Shown here piece after piece: positions 17,162-25,559 of a stretch of DNA of 58,573 nt. Positions within the stretch are counted from its first letter, which is position 1. Every line of letters starts with the position of its first letter. Source of the stretch: JBNKDD01 sp050288085 (GTDB lineage: Bacteria; Chloroflexota; Anaerolineae; Aggregatilineales; UBA3940); assembly GCA_050288085.1 (NCBI GenBank), contig JBNKDD010000005.1:1-58573 (forward strand), in the 5' to 3' direction. The translations under genes and the position numbers were made by a program. The notes beneath the pieces are model-generated. The model did not search any database, was not told the DNA's origin, and saw only the letters and a program-made list of their open reading frames with translations.

Positions 17162-18352
17162 ATGTCCATATATAAAACACTCTTTTTATTTGATGTAGAC
17201 GGCGTGCTGATCCATCCCAGGGGGTATAAAGAAGCCCTCCGGTCGGCGTTAAACTATTTTGCGGAGCAAATGGGTCAACCGCCACTCGACTTGACCTACG
17301 ATGAAATTGCTGACTTTGAGGCAGCGAACATCACCAATGAGTGGGATTCACTCCCGATGTGTATCAGCGCCATGCTGATCGACGTACTGCATCAGCATCC
17401 CGAACTGCTGCGGCCCGGTTTTGCTGAAACAACAGCCGTAATCCGCGAGCAGGGAATACAGATTCAGCGCCCGGATTTTGCAGGGCTTGCCTATGAAGTG
17501 GCAGGCGATAATTCAGACGGTGAACCGGCAACGATTGCCATTCGCCGCATCGCAAAGGCCAAAGCGAACAAGTCGATCCACCCGCTGATTGATGAGCTTC
17601 TTGGCGATATCTACGATCTGCGGACGCCAACCACTCGTGTTTTCCAACATTTTACATTGGGCAGCCAGCTTTTCACCGAGACTTACGGCCTGCCTGCCGA
17701 TTTCAATACACAGAGCGCTTTATCTACTTTTGACCGGCCCCTGCTGAGCGCCGAAAGAAAACAGCAGTTACTAGATGGATTGCAGCATGGCCGTTGGGGT
17801 GCAGTTGTTTATACGGCCCGTCCCAGTTTGCCCCCTGCCGACCTGCCACCTGATCGATTGGATGGGTTTGATCCTCACAGACACCCCCCGGAAGGCGATC
17901 TGGCAGCCAAGAGACTGGAACTGGACAGCGTGCTTCCGATGATTTCCGGTGGGCGGGTGACATGGCTGGCAAATCAGAACGGCAAGCATGTTGAGGCGTA
18001 CATCAAACCTTCACCGGTGCAGGCTCTGGCGGCTATTGGGGCGGCATATTCAGGTTATGAGATGGCTTCCCTGGAACAGGCAGCAGCTTTCTTCGAGCGG
18101 GGTGAATTGACCGGGGTCTTCACCGATATGTCTGATCAGCCGATCCGGGTGGTGGTGTTTGAAGATTCGACAGGGGGTATTCGGGCTACAAAACTCGCCG
18201 TTGAAAAACTCCAGGCTGCCGGTCTGGATATAACCTGCGAGGCGGTTGGTGTTTCACCGGAGCAAAGCAAAAAAGATGCGCTCCAACAGATCGCCGACTG
18301 GGTAGTGGACGATGTCAATCACGGCTTAAAGTCTTATCTTGAGGCTGGCTGA
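17162..18352 (+). CDS. HAD-superfamily-like hydrolase
   Basis: A 396-residue protein starting MSIYKTLFLFDVDGVLIHP, a HAD motif I with Asp11 and Asp13. A late VVVFEDSTGGIRATKLAVEKL (about 324-343) fits motif III/IV. The roughly 300 residues between are much longer than a standard cap and are rich in acidic and aromatic residues, so the substrate is unclear. ATG 17162 follows AAGGA. A TACAAT at 17118-17123 is a candidate -10 although no convincing -35 is seen. It is divergent from the DinB gene and convergent with the mevalonate operon. Confidence 0.8.
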   Translation: MSIYKTLFLFDVDGVLIHPRGYKEALRSALNYFAEQMGQPPLDLTYDEIADFEAANITNEWDSLPMCISAMLIDVLHQHPELLRPGFAETTAVIREQGIQIQRPDFAGLAYEVAGDNSDGEPATIAIRRIAKAKANKSIHPLIDELLGDIYDLRTPTTRVFQHFTLGSQLFTETYGLPADFNTQSALSTFDRPLLSAERKQQLLDGLQHGRWGAVVYTARPSLPPADLPPDRLDGFDPHRHPPEGDLAAKRLELDSVLPMISGGRVTWLANQNGKHVEAYIKPSPVQALAAIGAAYSGYEMASLEQAAAFFERGELTGVFTDMSDQPIRVVVFEDSTGGIRATKLAVEKLQAAGLDITCEAVGVSPEQSKKDALQQIADWVVDDVNHGLKSYLEAG

Positions 18353-18363
18353 AATAAATAGAA

Positions 18364-18396
18364 CGCGGCGCGATTTCATTAGAAATCGCAGCCGCG
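18364..18396. terminator. Hairpin between convergent genes
   Basis: CGCGGCGCGATTTC and GAAATCGCAGCCGCG pair almost fully around a 4-base loop. It lies 12 bases after the HAD gene stop and 27 bases after the DUF35 gene stop on the other strand, so it probably serves both. Confidence 0.65.
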
Positions 18397-18422
18397 CTTA
18401 CCGACTAATTTTGGTATCAGTC

Positions 18423-18824
18423 TTATTGCCGGGGAGAAATCAGTTCCCGAAATTTGTACCCGTAGACAATGATCCCTTCTTCACCGTCGGTGCGCAGCTT
18501 GCGGGTAACCATTTCGACCGGCATTCCGATCTCTGGCTCACCGTCCAGGTCGGTCATTTGCGCCAGAATCATTGGCCCCTCATCTAACTTGACCAGGGCG
18601 ATCACGTAGGGGGCCTGATCCTGATAGCCTTCCGGTGCGTTCAAGACTACCGTGTAGCTGTAAACGGTGCCGGTCCCGGAAAAGGTATACAATTCCTGGG
18701 CCGGTTGAGCGCATTCCGGACAAACATCACGAGGTGGGAATATACCCACCCCACAGTGTGGACAAACCTCCCCGACCAGCTTATAACGCTGTTCGGAAAG
18801 TCTCCAGTGTTGTGATACTTGCAT
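18423..18824 (-). CDS. DUF35 acyl-CoA-associated protein (zinc ribbon plus OB fold)
   Basis: A 133-residue DUF35 protein. The N-terminal rubredoxin-like ribbon has CPHCGVGIFPPRDVCPEC (about 21-38) and the rest is the OB-fold part (GTGTVYSYTVV and MPVEMV). In archaea such a protein bridges acetoacetyl-CoA thiolase and HMG-CoA synthase and helps pass the intermediate between them, and other DUF35 proteins partner thiolase-like aldolases. ATG 18824 was chosen over TTG 18830. It is the last gene of the mevalonate operon, 10 bases after the mini ribbon gene. Confidence 0.9.
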   Translation of the reverse strand: MQVSQHWRLSEQRYKLVGEVCPHCGVGIFPPRDVCPECAQPAQELYTFSGTGTVYSYTVVLNAPEGYQDQAPYVIALVKLDEGPMILAQMTDLDGEPEIGMPVEMVTRKLRTDGEEGIIVYGYKFRELISPRQ

Positions 18825-18834
18825 AGACAATTAT

Positions 18835-19035
18835 CTAGCGGCGAGCGGCTGGTTCATAAGCCAGCGCATCCTCGTCATGGCTCATGTGATCAAACTTGTA
18901 TTGCTTGGGTGTTAAGGTATCGCACTCATCGCACATCGGACGTGGGCTGAAAAATACTTTGCCGCAACGTGTGCAGGCGCTTCCATTCAGATTGTAACGA
19001 TGTCCTTGTAAACGCCAGTGACGTACTACTTCCAT
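18835..19035 (-). CDS. Mini zinc-ribbon protein (DUF35 N-terminus only)
   Basis: A 66-residue protein: MEVVRHWRLQGHRYNLNGSA followed by CTRCGKVFFSPRPMCDEC, the four-Cys ribbon of DUF35 proteins, and then only a short tail in place of the OB fold. It resembles the first half of the next gene (QHWRLSEQRYKLVG), so it is a truncated paralogue or a separate small adaptor. The start at 19035 is set by GGAGGT 10 bases upstream, with the alternative ATG at 19053 overlapping that site. It sits between the thiolase-like and DUF35 genes. Confidence 0.85.
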   Translation of the reverse strand: MEVVRHWRLQGHRYNLNGSACTRCGKVFFSPRPMCDECDTLTPKQYKFDHMSHDEDALAYEPAARR

Positions 19036-19117
19036 GTTATTTTGCACCTCCATTCAAAGTACCCATATTATCTCTTTTCTGTGCTACCAGAACCTCTCAC
19101 TGTGGTAAGAGTTGCTG

Positions 19118-20278
19118 TCAAAAGCTATCAATTCCTAGAATATGGGTGATTGCAGTGGCCCCTAAACCACCTAAATTTTGAGTCATACCGATTTTCGCCC
19201 CTTTGACCTGGTTATCTCCGGCTTCGCCCCGGAGCTGCTGCGCCACCTCAACGATCTGGTAGAGGCCGGTTGCTCCGCCCACGTGTCCCCTAGCTTTGAG
19301 GCCGCCAAAGGTCGAGATCGGAATCCGACCCTGTAAGCCGATCCCATTTTCGTTGGATAGTTTCCAACCGGCCCCCTGCTCAGCAAAACCGCTGGCTTCG
19401 AGTGTCAGGGTCGAAAGGATCGTGAAGCTGTCATGTAATTCAAACAGGTCGATATCGCCAGGGGTAACCCCGGCCTGCTGGTAAGCCCGCCCGGCGGATA
19501 GATTGGCTGCGCTTAGATAGAGCAAATCCGCCCGGTCATGGATCGAAAGCGTATCGGTTGCGGCTGCTGATGCCATCACCCGCACCGGCTTAGGAACCAT
19601 GTCCCTGGCTTTCTCGGTGGTTGTCAGGATCAGGGCCGCTGCGCCATCACCTTCTGGGGCCTCATCAAACAGGTTTACCGGTGAGGCTACCTGCGGAGCC
19701 ATAGGGTAGCGTTCAGGTTTGAGCCGATTGCGGAACATGGCGTTCGGATTGAGTGCGCCATTAGAATGGGCATTGACGCTGAACCCGGCGAAGCCCTGAA
19801 GATCAACACCGTATTCGTGCATATAACGCCGCATGATCAACGCCGCGATAGAAGCCGATGTCGCCCCGTTTACGCCTTCGTAGTCAGCATCCATAGTGGT
19901 TGAGAAGGCGGTCAGGCGAGCATCACCGACCACATCGGTGAACTTTTCCACGCCCACAACCAACACTACATCCGCCGCCCCACCGGCAACGGCCAGGTAA
20001 CCCTGCCGGAATGCCGCCCCGCCAGAAGCATCCGCTGCCTCGATCCGCAGTGCCTCGATGCCGCGTAGACCGGCAAAATCGGCCAGCAATGTTCCAAGGT
20101 GCTGCTGCCGCGATAGTTGATCGGACAGCATATTGCCTACGAAAAGCGCATCAACGTGCTGGATTCCGGCATTAGTCAGTGCTGCTTGTATGGCTTGATA
20201 AGCCAGGTGTCGCAACGACGTTTCCCAGTGTTCCTGAACCGGAATCTGCCCAACCCCGACAATACTTACTTCCCGCAT
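19118..20278 (-). CDS. Thiolase-like protein of the mevalonate operon, nucleophilic Cys replaced by Asp
   Basis: A 386-residue protein of the archaeal acetyl-CoA acetyltransferase / SCP-x-like thiolase group. Family features: EGDGAAALIL (209-218), ELHDSFTILS (His282), GGLKARGHVGGATG (His332) and TQNLGGLGA. The nucleophile loop reads EAADASGGAAF with Asp83 (codon GAT, 20030-20032) where EAACASGG is expected. Without that Cys the usual ping-pong condensation of two acetyl-CoA should fail. Cys-less thiolase-like proteins that pair with DUF35 proteins include retro-aldolases of steroid side-chain breakdown, so another C-C reaction is possible. It lies 13 bases after HMGS. Confidence 0.88.
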   Translation of the reverse strand: MREVSIVGVGQIPVQEHWETSLRHLAYQAIQAALTNAGIQHVDALFVGNMLSDQLSRQQHLGTLLADFAGLRGIEALRIEAADASGGAAFRQGYLAVAGGAADVVLVVGVEKFTDVVGDARLTAFSTTMDADYEGVNGATSASIAALIMRRYMHEYGVDLQGFAGFSVNAHSNGALNPNAMFRNRLKPERYPMAPQVASPVNLFDEAPEGDGAAALILTTTEKARDMVPKPVRVMASAAATDTLSIHDRADLLYLSAANLSAGRAYQQAGVTPGDIDLFELHDSFTILSTLTLEASGFAEQGAGWKLSNENGIGLQGRIPISTFGGLKARGHVGGATGLYQIVEVAQQLRGEAGDNQVKGAKIGMTQNLGGLGATAITHILGIDSF

Positions 20279-20291
20279 GTTTTCCCCCCGG

Positions 20292-21362
20292 TCACTTCAT
20301 TTTTAGCTTGCCACGATAACGCACATAGGTGGCATAGTCGATTTCGGTGCGCCGGGCAATATAGTCTTCTGTTTTGGGAGCACGTCCTTGTCGTTCGGTG
20401 ATCAGGTCGGTGGCCTGCAATGCCATCGCATCGGACCCTGCGCCGGAGCCATACGAGACTAACAAAATACGGTCACCGGGTTTAGCGATATCCAGGATGG
20501 CTGATAGGCCGATGATGGATGACCCGGCATACACGTTCCCGATCCGGCCAGCCAGCAGCCCGTCTTGAATCTGCTCGGTGGTGAATCCGAGAATCTTAGC
20601 AGCTCGCGAGGGGAACTTGACGTTTGGCTGGTGGAAGACGGCATAATTAAAATCTCCCGGCTCCGCGCCCAGGTCTTCAAGCATAGCCTGTGCCGCTGAC
20701 AGGATGTGACGGAAATAGGCCGGTTCACCGGTAAAACGATCACCGTGGGATGGGTAGGTTTCATGTGCACGCCGCCAAAAGTCCGGTGTATCGGTGACAA
20801 AGGAATAAGTTGCCTCGATGGTCGCCAGGCTGTTATCCGCCGTTCCGATCAGATAAGCCGCACCACCCGCAGCAGCCGTATATTCGAGGGCATCACCAGG
20901 CCGCCCCTGGGCGGTATCCATACCGATACTGAGCGCATAAGTCGCCATCCCGCTGCCCACCAAACCGATGGCGGCCTGCATCGCTTCGGTGCCCGCCTTA
21001 CAGGCAAATTCCCAATCCCCGGCCAGCGTATGCGGTGCAGCGCCAATTGCCTCAGCAACGATGGTTGAAGTCGGCTTGACGGCATAGGGATGCGATTCGC
21101 TGCCGACCCAGACTGCCCGGATCAGGGAGGGATCGATCTGGGCACGGGCCAGCGCGTTGCGGGCCGCTTCAATAGACATGGTTGCCACATCTTCGTCGAG
21201 ACCGGGCACAGCCTTCTCTTTGATCGGTGTGCCGCCCATGCCACCCGTCCAGATGCGGGCGACTTCGCTGGCGGGCAGCCGGTAGCGTGGCACGTATGCA
21301 CCATATCCGACAATGCCCACCGGCACGTTGGTTTTTAACAGACGTTGGAAGTCACTTGACAT
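20292..21362 (-). CDS. Hydroxymethylglutaryl-CoA synthase, archaeal type
   Basis: A 356-residue enzyme that condenses acetyl-CoA with acetoacetyl-CoA to HMG-CoA in the mevalonate pathway. The N-terminus GIVGYGAYVPRYRLP is typical. Catalytic residues are visible: Glu89 in WVGSESHPYAVKP, Cys121 in EFACKAGTEAMQ and His244 in AVFHQPNVKFP. Its length and sequence match the short archaeal/bacterial MvaS-like form. The ATG follows AAAGGGA. It begins 20 bases after HMGR, upstream of the thiolase-like gene. Confidence 0.94.
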   Translation of the reverse strand: MSSDFQRLLKTNVPVGIVGYGAYVPRYRLPASEVARIWTGGMGGTPIKEKAVPGLDEDVATMSIEAARNALARAQIDPSLIRAVWVGSESHPYAVKPTSTIVAEAIGAAPHTLAGDWEFACKAGTEAMQAAIGLVGSGMATYALSIGMDTAQGRPGDALEYTAAAGGAAYLIGTADNSLATIEATYSFVTDTPDFWRRAHETYPSHGDRFTGEPAYFRHILSAAQAMLEDLGAEPGDFNYAVFHQPNVKFPSRAAKILGFTTEQIQDGLLAGRIGNVYAGSSIIGLSAILDIAKPGDRILLVSYGSGAGSDAMALQATDLITERQGRAPKTEDYIARRTEIDYATYVRYRGKLKMK

Positions 21363-21382
21363 GTATTTTCCCTTTCAGGTTG

Positions 21383-22660
21383 CTACCGGTTTTCCCACTC
21401 ATTCAATAAAGTCTGGGCATATTCCCCATTGATCTGCCCATCGCTTAGCATGCGTTCAACCAGGTTATCGATCTGGCTGCCTTTTGCCCCCGCCGAGATC
21501 GCGATCTGGCGGGCATGCAGGGACATATGCCCCTTTTGAATCCCCTCGGTTGCCAGCGCCCGCAGCGCCGCGAGGTTCTGGGCCAGCCCCACTGCAACGA
21601 TGATCTCGGCCAGTTCACTGGCGGTCTCCACGCCGAGTATTTTGAGAGCTACCTGCGCCATCGGATGGACACGGGTGGCCCCACCGACAATCCCGACCGC
21701 CATCGGCATTTCCAGACTGCCGGTTAAATTCCCATCCGAGTCTTTGCCCCAGGTGGTCAGCGAGGTATAACGCCCGGATCGGGCAGCATAAGCATGTGCT
21801 CCGGCTTCGATAGCACGCCAATCGTTGCCGGTTGCGATGATGATTGGGTCGATGCCGTTCATGATCCCCTTATTGTGGGTAGCAGCACGGTAAGGATCAA
21901 TAGCAGCAAAAGCCCAGGCTTCGACAATCCCGTCTACTACCTGCTCACCGGGATAATCGCCAAAGGCCAGTGACTCTTTGGGAATGGTGCACTCGGCACG
22001 GGACAGGCGATGGTCGGCCAGGTTGGATAGGATACGCAATCCAGCCCGCCCACCTGTGATCTGTTCTAAGCGGGGAGCAAGCATCTCACAGGCTGTGTTG
22101 ACCATGTTAGCACCCATCGCATCACGGCAATCAAAAATCAGATGAACGATCAGCATCGGGCCGGTTGGGGTATCCTCGAATGCCCGGACTTCAATATCAC
22201 GAGCACCACCGCCCAACCTGACAATAATTTTGTCGCTGCTATCGGCAAGCTCCATCAAGTCGGCTTTGTTTGCCAGGATCGCTTCTTGTGCCGCTTGTAG
22301 ATTGTCCAGGTCCAGCAGTTGAATCTGCCCGATCATTTCCGGCGGCGTGCTGTTGGTGCGGAAACCGCCACCATCACGGGCGAGCTTCGCCATGAAGCTG
22401 GCTCCCGCCACTACTGACGGCTCCTCAATTGCCATCGGAACCAGCACATCCCGCCCATTGACCTGGAAATTAACCGCGATGCCGAGCGGTAGGTCAAAGC
22501 GCCCCACCACATTTTCGATCATCTTATCGGCCATTTCCAGGCTGAGCCACTGTTCACCGGTCAACGTATCGGAGGTTAGCCCGGCCCAATCCACGATGGT
22601 TTGAGCACGTTCGGCAACCGATTGTTTGTAAAAGCCAGGTAAGCGAGAACTTTTAGCCAT
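21383..22660 (-). CDS. Hydroxymethylglutaryl-CoA reductase, class II
   Basis: A 425-residue reductase that makes mevalonate from HMG-CoA. Class II features: ENVVGRFDLPLGIAVNFQVN (49-68), VPMAIEEPSVVAGAS with catalytic Glu79/80, DAMGANMVNTACE (180-192), Lys264 in HNKGIMNGID, Asp280 in TGNDWRA and His378 in GHMSLHAR. Cofactor preference cannot be judged by eye. ATG 22660 gives the usual MAKSSRLPGF start, whereas an earlier ATG at 22684 overlaps the hairpin arm. A hairpin with six T lies 12 bases upstream of the ATG. First gene of the operon HMGR-HMGS-thiolase-ribbon-DUF35. Confidence 0.94.
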   Translation of the reverse strand: MAKSSRLPGFYKQSVAERAQTIVDWAGLTSDTLTGEQWLSLEMADKMIENVVGRFDLPLGIAVNFQVNGRDVLVPMAIEEPSVVAGASFMAKLARDGGGFRTNSTPPEMIGQIQLLDLDNLQAAQEAILANKADLMELADSSDKIIVRLGGGARDIEVRAFEDTPTGPMLIVHLIFDCRDAMGANMVNTACEMLAPRLEQITGGRAGLRILSNLADHRLSRAECTIPKESLAFGDYPGEQVVDGIVEAWAFAAIDPYRAATHNKGIMNGIDPIIIATGNDWRAIEAGAHAYAARSGRYTSLTTWGKDSDGNLTGSLEMPMAVGIVGGATRVHPMAQVALKILGVETASELAEIIVAVGLAQNLAALRALATEGIQKGHMSLHARQIAISAGAKGSQIDNLVERMLSDGQINGEYAQTLLNEWENR

Positions 22661-22671
22661 AGTTTTTTCCA

Positions 22672-22700
22672 GAAAAAATCCCACGATTTATGCGTGGGAT
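22672..22700 (-). terminator. Terminator-like hairpin in the HMGR leader
   Basis: On the minus strand ATCCCACG and CGTGGGAT pair perfectly around a 7-base loop and are followed at once by six T (22672-22677), 12 bases before the HMGR ATG. The nearest upstream gene on this strand ends at 22774. A TATAGT candidate -10 lies just upstream of the hairpin, so it may be a leader attenuator or end the upstream transcript. Confidence 0.7.
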
Positions 22701-22773
22701 ATAACGTAACCCTACTATATCAGGATGTTCTACCAAAAACTCTCAATATCGCTCCATAACCTACCAGAGCGTA

Positions 22774-23424
22774 CTAGAGCGCATCTTTCAGCCAGACGAT
22801 GTCCTCCGTACCAGGGACATTTTCACGACGCCATTCTATACAGCGCTCTGCCAGGTCTCTGACCGCCTCGTAATAATCCGGTTCCCCGCGTCGCCTGGCT
22901 TCGTAATCCACATAGGGGCCAATCCTCGCCCACACCTTGACCACAAACGGGCTGACCCATTGCAAGATAGCGTCACTGGTCACCCAGTCCTGGGTGATCA
23001 AGAAGCCGAGGTGGTCGAGCGAGTTCAGCACCAGCTTGACGTGTTCCTGGCCTTCTTCGCTTAGACCGGCAATCCCTATCTGCGGATCAGGCGGCAGGTT
23101 GATGTAAATCCAGCGGCGGGCAGCGATGTTTCTATCAGACATCAGGCGCTCAAAGATTTCGTTGTAGGCACTTAGATTCCGGCTGTCAACGCTTTCGTTC
23201 ATTTGAACCAAAAGCACCAAACCACCACCTACAATCTGGGCAACAGCCGCCGCTGTGGAGATAGCTTCCATCGCTGACCACAGATCGAAATTGACACCAA
23301 TCGCGCGGAATAATAACCAGATGCCGACGATTAACCCAACCCAGACGATAAATGCAAGGACAAAGTACAGGGCGGCAATGCCCACCACCTTTTCAACCGG
23401 CATACTCTTGATGCGCTGAAGCAT
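22774..23424 (-). CDS. Two-span membrane protein, DUF4760-like
   Basis: A 216-residue protein with two spans (about 12-38 and 50-72) followed by a soluble helical region. The stretch SRNLSAYNEIFERLMSDRN followed by ARRWIYINLP is reminiscent of the DUF4760 group, whose function is not known. ATG 23424 was chosen with GAGAGGTG just upstream; an upstream start would overlap the deacetylase gene in another frame. It follows that gene by 13 bases and may be co-transcribed. Confidence 0.75.
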   Translation of the reverse strand: MLQRIKSMPVEKVVGIAALYFVLAFIVWVGLIVGIWLLFRAIGVNFDLWSAMEAISTAAAVAQIVGGGLVLLVQMNESVDSRNLSAYNEIFERLMSDRNIAARRWIYINLPPDPQIGIAGLSEEGQEHVKLVLNSLDHLGFLITQDWVTSDAILQWVSPFVVKVWARIGPYVDYEARRRGEPDYYEAVRDLAERCIEWRRENVPGTEDIVWLKDAL

Positions 23425-23437
23425 GATACACCTCTCT

Positions 23438-24532
23438 CTAGGTAGACTCGGATACAACTGCCGAAAAAATAGCCAGGGTCCAGTCACCTCGCACCCGCAT
23501 GCGGCGGAGTTCGTAGGGGTCGCTTTTGTTATGTTCTGCTCCATTGCGGGTTGTGACGGCTGCCCAGTATTCTAACTGTTGGGCGGTGGAAACAACCAGA
23601 TCATCATAGCTCCCTGCCGGATAAGATAGGAAGCGCGGACGCTGGCCGAGATTCGCTTCGATAGTTTGGGACGGGCCAAGCAGGTTAAATACCAGCCAAT
23701 CATAATCCCGATTTGCCATGTCGTAATGTTCGCGGCCATGCACTTCGATACTGTTCCCGGCGGCGTACATCTCGCGGAGCATGTCCCAGGTCATATAGGC
23801 CGGTTCGCTGCGGTCGGTCACATCGGTCAGGATGAAGAAAGTTCCTTTATAGCCGAACTCCTGCAAAATCGGGAAGGCGAATTGGTAGTTATCGACATAG
23901 CCATCATCAAAGGTCAGGATGACCGGCTTATCGGGGAGGGGCGGCTTGCCGATATTTAGGGCGTAGATCAGGTCATATAATGAAATAGTTTCGTAGCCGT
24001 TGGTTTTAAGCCAGTTCATCTGTTCACGGAAATTATCCGGCGTCACCGATAGGTCAAGCCGGTAGATATCAGCATCGGCGGGCGGATCACTGATGTAGTG
24101 GTACATCAGGATCGGAACCCAAAGGGTGCGATCCTGGCTGTCCGGTGTGGGTAAGGGGGTGGTGGTATAGGTTGCTGTGAGCGTTGGCGTGATCGATGGC
24201 GTGAGGGTTTCGGTCGGAACCAGGGTGATGGTCGGAGTAGCGGTGGGTGTGGGAGTCCCCGGTGGAAGTGGCGTAGAAGTTGCCGTCGGCGTCTTGCTGG
24301 GTGTGGCGCTGACCAACGCAGCGATCACACGCGGGCGGGGATCATAGGCGTTTGCCGGGGCAAAAGCGATCAGGCCCGCCGCCAGCGCAATGATCCCGCA
24401 GCCCAGGAGGGCGAATATCCCCCCAAATACCAATGACTTTGGAAACTTTGGTTTTTTGTTCTGAGGAGGGGTGGTGTCCTGATCGATTTCAGGATCAACG
24501 AAATCATTTTCAACCATACCAGATAAATCCAT
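23438..24532 (-). CDS. Membrane-anchored polysaccharide deacetylase (NodB/CE4)
   Basis: A 364-residue protein with a cytoplasmic start, one span (about 34-58), a Thr/Pro-rich linker (about 75-130) and a NodB domain. Motif 1 LTFDDGY has Asp209 (base) and Asp210 (metal). Motif 2 is VHGREHYDM with His265 and His269. Motif 3 is RFLSYPAGSYDD (300-311). CE4 enzymes remove N- or O-acetyl groups from surface glycans or peptidoglycan. It is divergent from the lipoprotein gene at 24656 across a 123-base gap. Confidence 0.93.
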   Translation of the reverse strand: MDLSGMVENDFVDPEIDQDTTPPQNKKPKFPKSLVFGGIFALLGCGIIALAAGLIAFAPANAYDPRPRVIAALVSATPSKTPTATSTPLPPGTPTPTATPTITLVPTETLTPSITPTLTATYTTTPLPTPDSQDRTLWVPILMYHYISDPPADADIYRLDLSVTPDNFREQMNWLKTNGYETISLYDLIYALNIGKPPLPDKPVILTFDDGYVDNYQFAFPILQEFGYKGTFFILTDVTDRSEPAYMTWDMLREMYAAGNSIEVHGREHYDMANRDYDWLVFNLLGPSQTIEANLGQRPRFLSYPAGSYDDLVVSTAQQLEYWAAVTTRNGAEHNKSDPYELRRMRVRGDWTLAIFSAVVSEST

Positions 24533-24655
24533 TCTTTGTTAAAGATACGCTCTGCGAAGCATAACCAGAGCTTACTTCATTGTCAATGATTGTGCATCCC
24601 GGATGAGTGCGTTATTATCCGGCAGATCAATTCTCAATCAGAGAGATTTAAAATT

Positions 24656-25558
24656 ATGCACCGACGAGTTCCTTTTATCATAATCGGGATCATCCTGCTG
24701 ACAGCCTGTCGCAGCGATGTACCGACTGCCATGCTGCCGACAACCACCCCGGCACCTGACCAGCCTATCCCCACCGTCACGGCAACGGTTCTGCCGCCGC
24801 CGACGGTTACCGCTTTTCCGACTTCAACACCCTTTGAAGCCGGTCAAAGCCCAACGATTGAAGGAACATCGGGGGAAGCTGAAGGCTCAGACGAACCAAC
24901 ACCGGCAGAAGCGGCATCTTCAGAGGCGGAGCCTACCGCCACAACTGCATCCCAGCCAACACAAGCCCCTATCCCAACACAGGCCGGTGATGGGCCAGGT
25001 GGTGTAACTCTGGGACAATCCCTGTTCTCTGCCGATTTTGCCCAGGGTTGGCCGACCGTAAACGAAAAATCGGCAAAGGTCGCTATTAAATTGGGGGAAT
25101 ACATCTTCGAGATTGGCCCCTTTGATGGCCGGTTTATGACCACGGCGGCTGTCGATGCCGGCAATATGTTTGCGCAGATCGAAACACGGCTCGATGGTGG
25201 CTGCCCGGAAAAAGCCGGGTATGGGATGTACTTTCACTTCACCGACCTGACCAACTATTACCTGATTTCGCTCCTCTGTGACAATACCTTTTCGGCGACA
25301 GCTCGGACGGATGGCGCGCTGGTCAGTCTTGCCAGTGGGGCACTGCCTGAGGGGCTGGATGCAACCAACTCAGAGAAACATACCCTGGGTGTGCTCGCTG
25401 TAGGCAGTCGCTATACCCTCTACTTCGATCAAATCGAAATCGGTAGTTTTGAGGATACCGGCCAGGATGGCGGTGATATTGCGCCATACGCCTTTAGTCA
25501 GGGCGAGAATATAATTCGCGTGGCGTTTGACAACCTGGAGGTCTCGGCGGTGGAGTGA
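24656..25558 (+). CDS. Lipoprotein with concanavalin-like (LamG/DUF1080-type) domain
   Basis: A 300-residue lipoprotein with lipobox ILLTAC near residue 18, a Thr/Pro/Glu-rich linker to about 120, then a beta-rich domain (LFSADFAQGWPTVNEKSAKV onward; NYYLISLLCDN and YTLYFDQIEIGSF) typical of concanavalin-like laminin-G or family-16-type sugar-binding folds in this phylum. No catalytic residues can be assigned. ATG 24656 is preferred because the signal peptide starts there. The next gene starts 2 bases after the stop. Confidence 0.8.
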   Translation: MHRRVPFIIIGIILLTACRSDVPTAMLPTTTPAPDQPIPTVTATVLPPPTVTAFPTSTPFEAGQSPTIEGTSGEAEGSDEPTPAEAASSEAEPTATTASQPTQAPIPTQAGDGPGGVTLGQSLFSADFAQGWPTVNEKSAKVAIKLGEYIFEIGPFDGRFMTTAAVDAGNMFAQIETRLDGGCPEKAGYGMYFHFTDLTNYYLISLLCDNTFSATARTDGALVSLASGALPEGLDATNSEKHTLGVLAVGSRYTLYFDQIEIGSFEDTGQDGGDIAPYAFSQGENIIRVAFDNLEVSAVE

Positions 25559-25559
25559 C

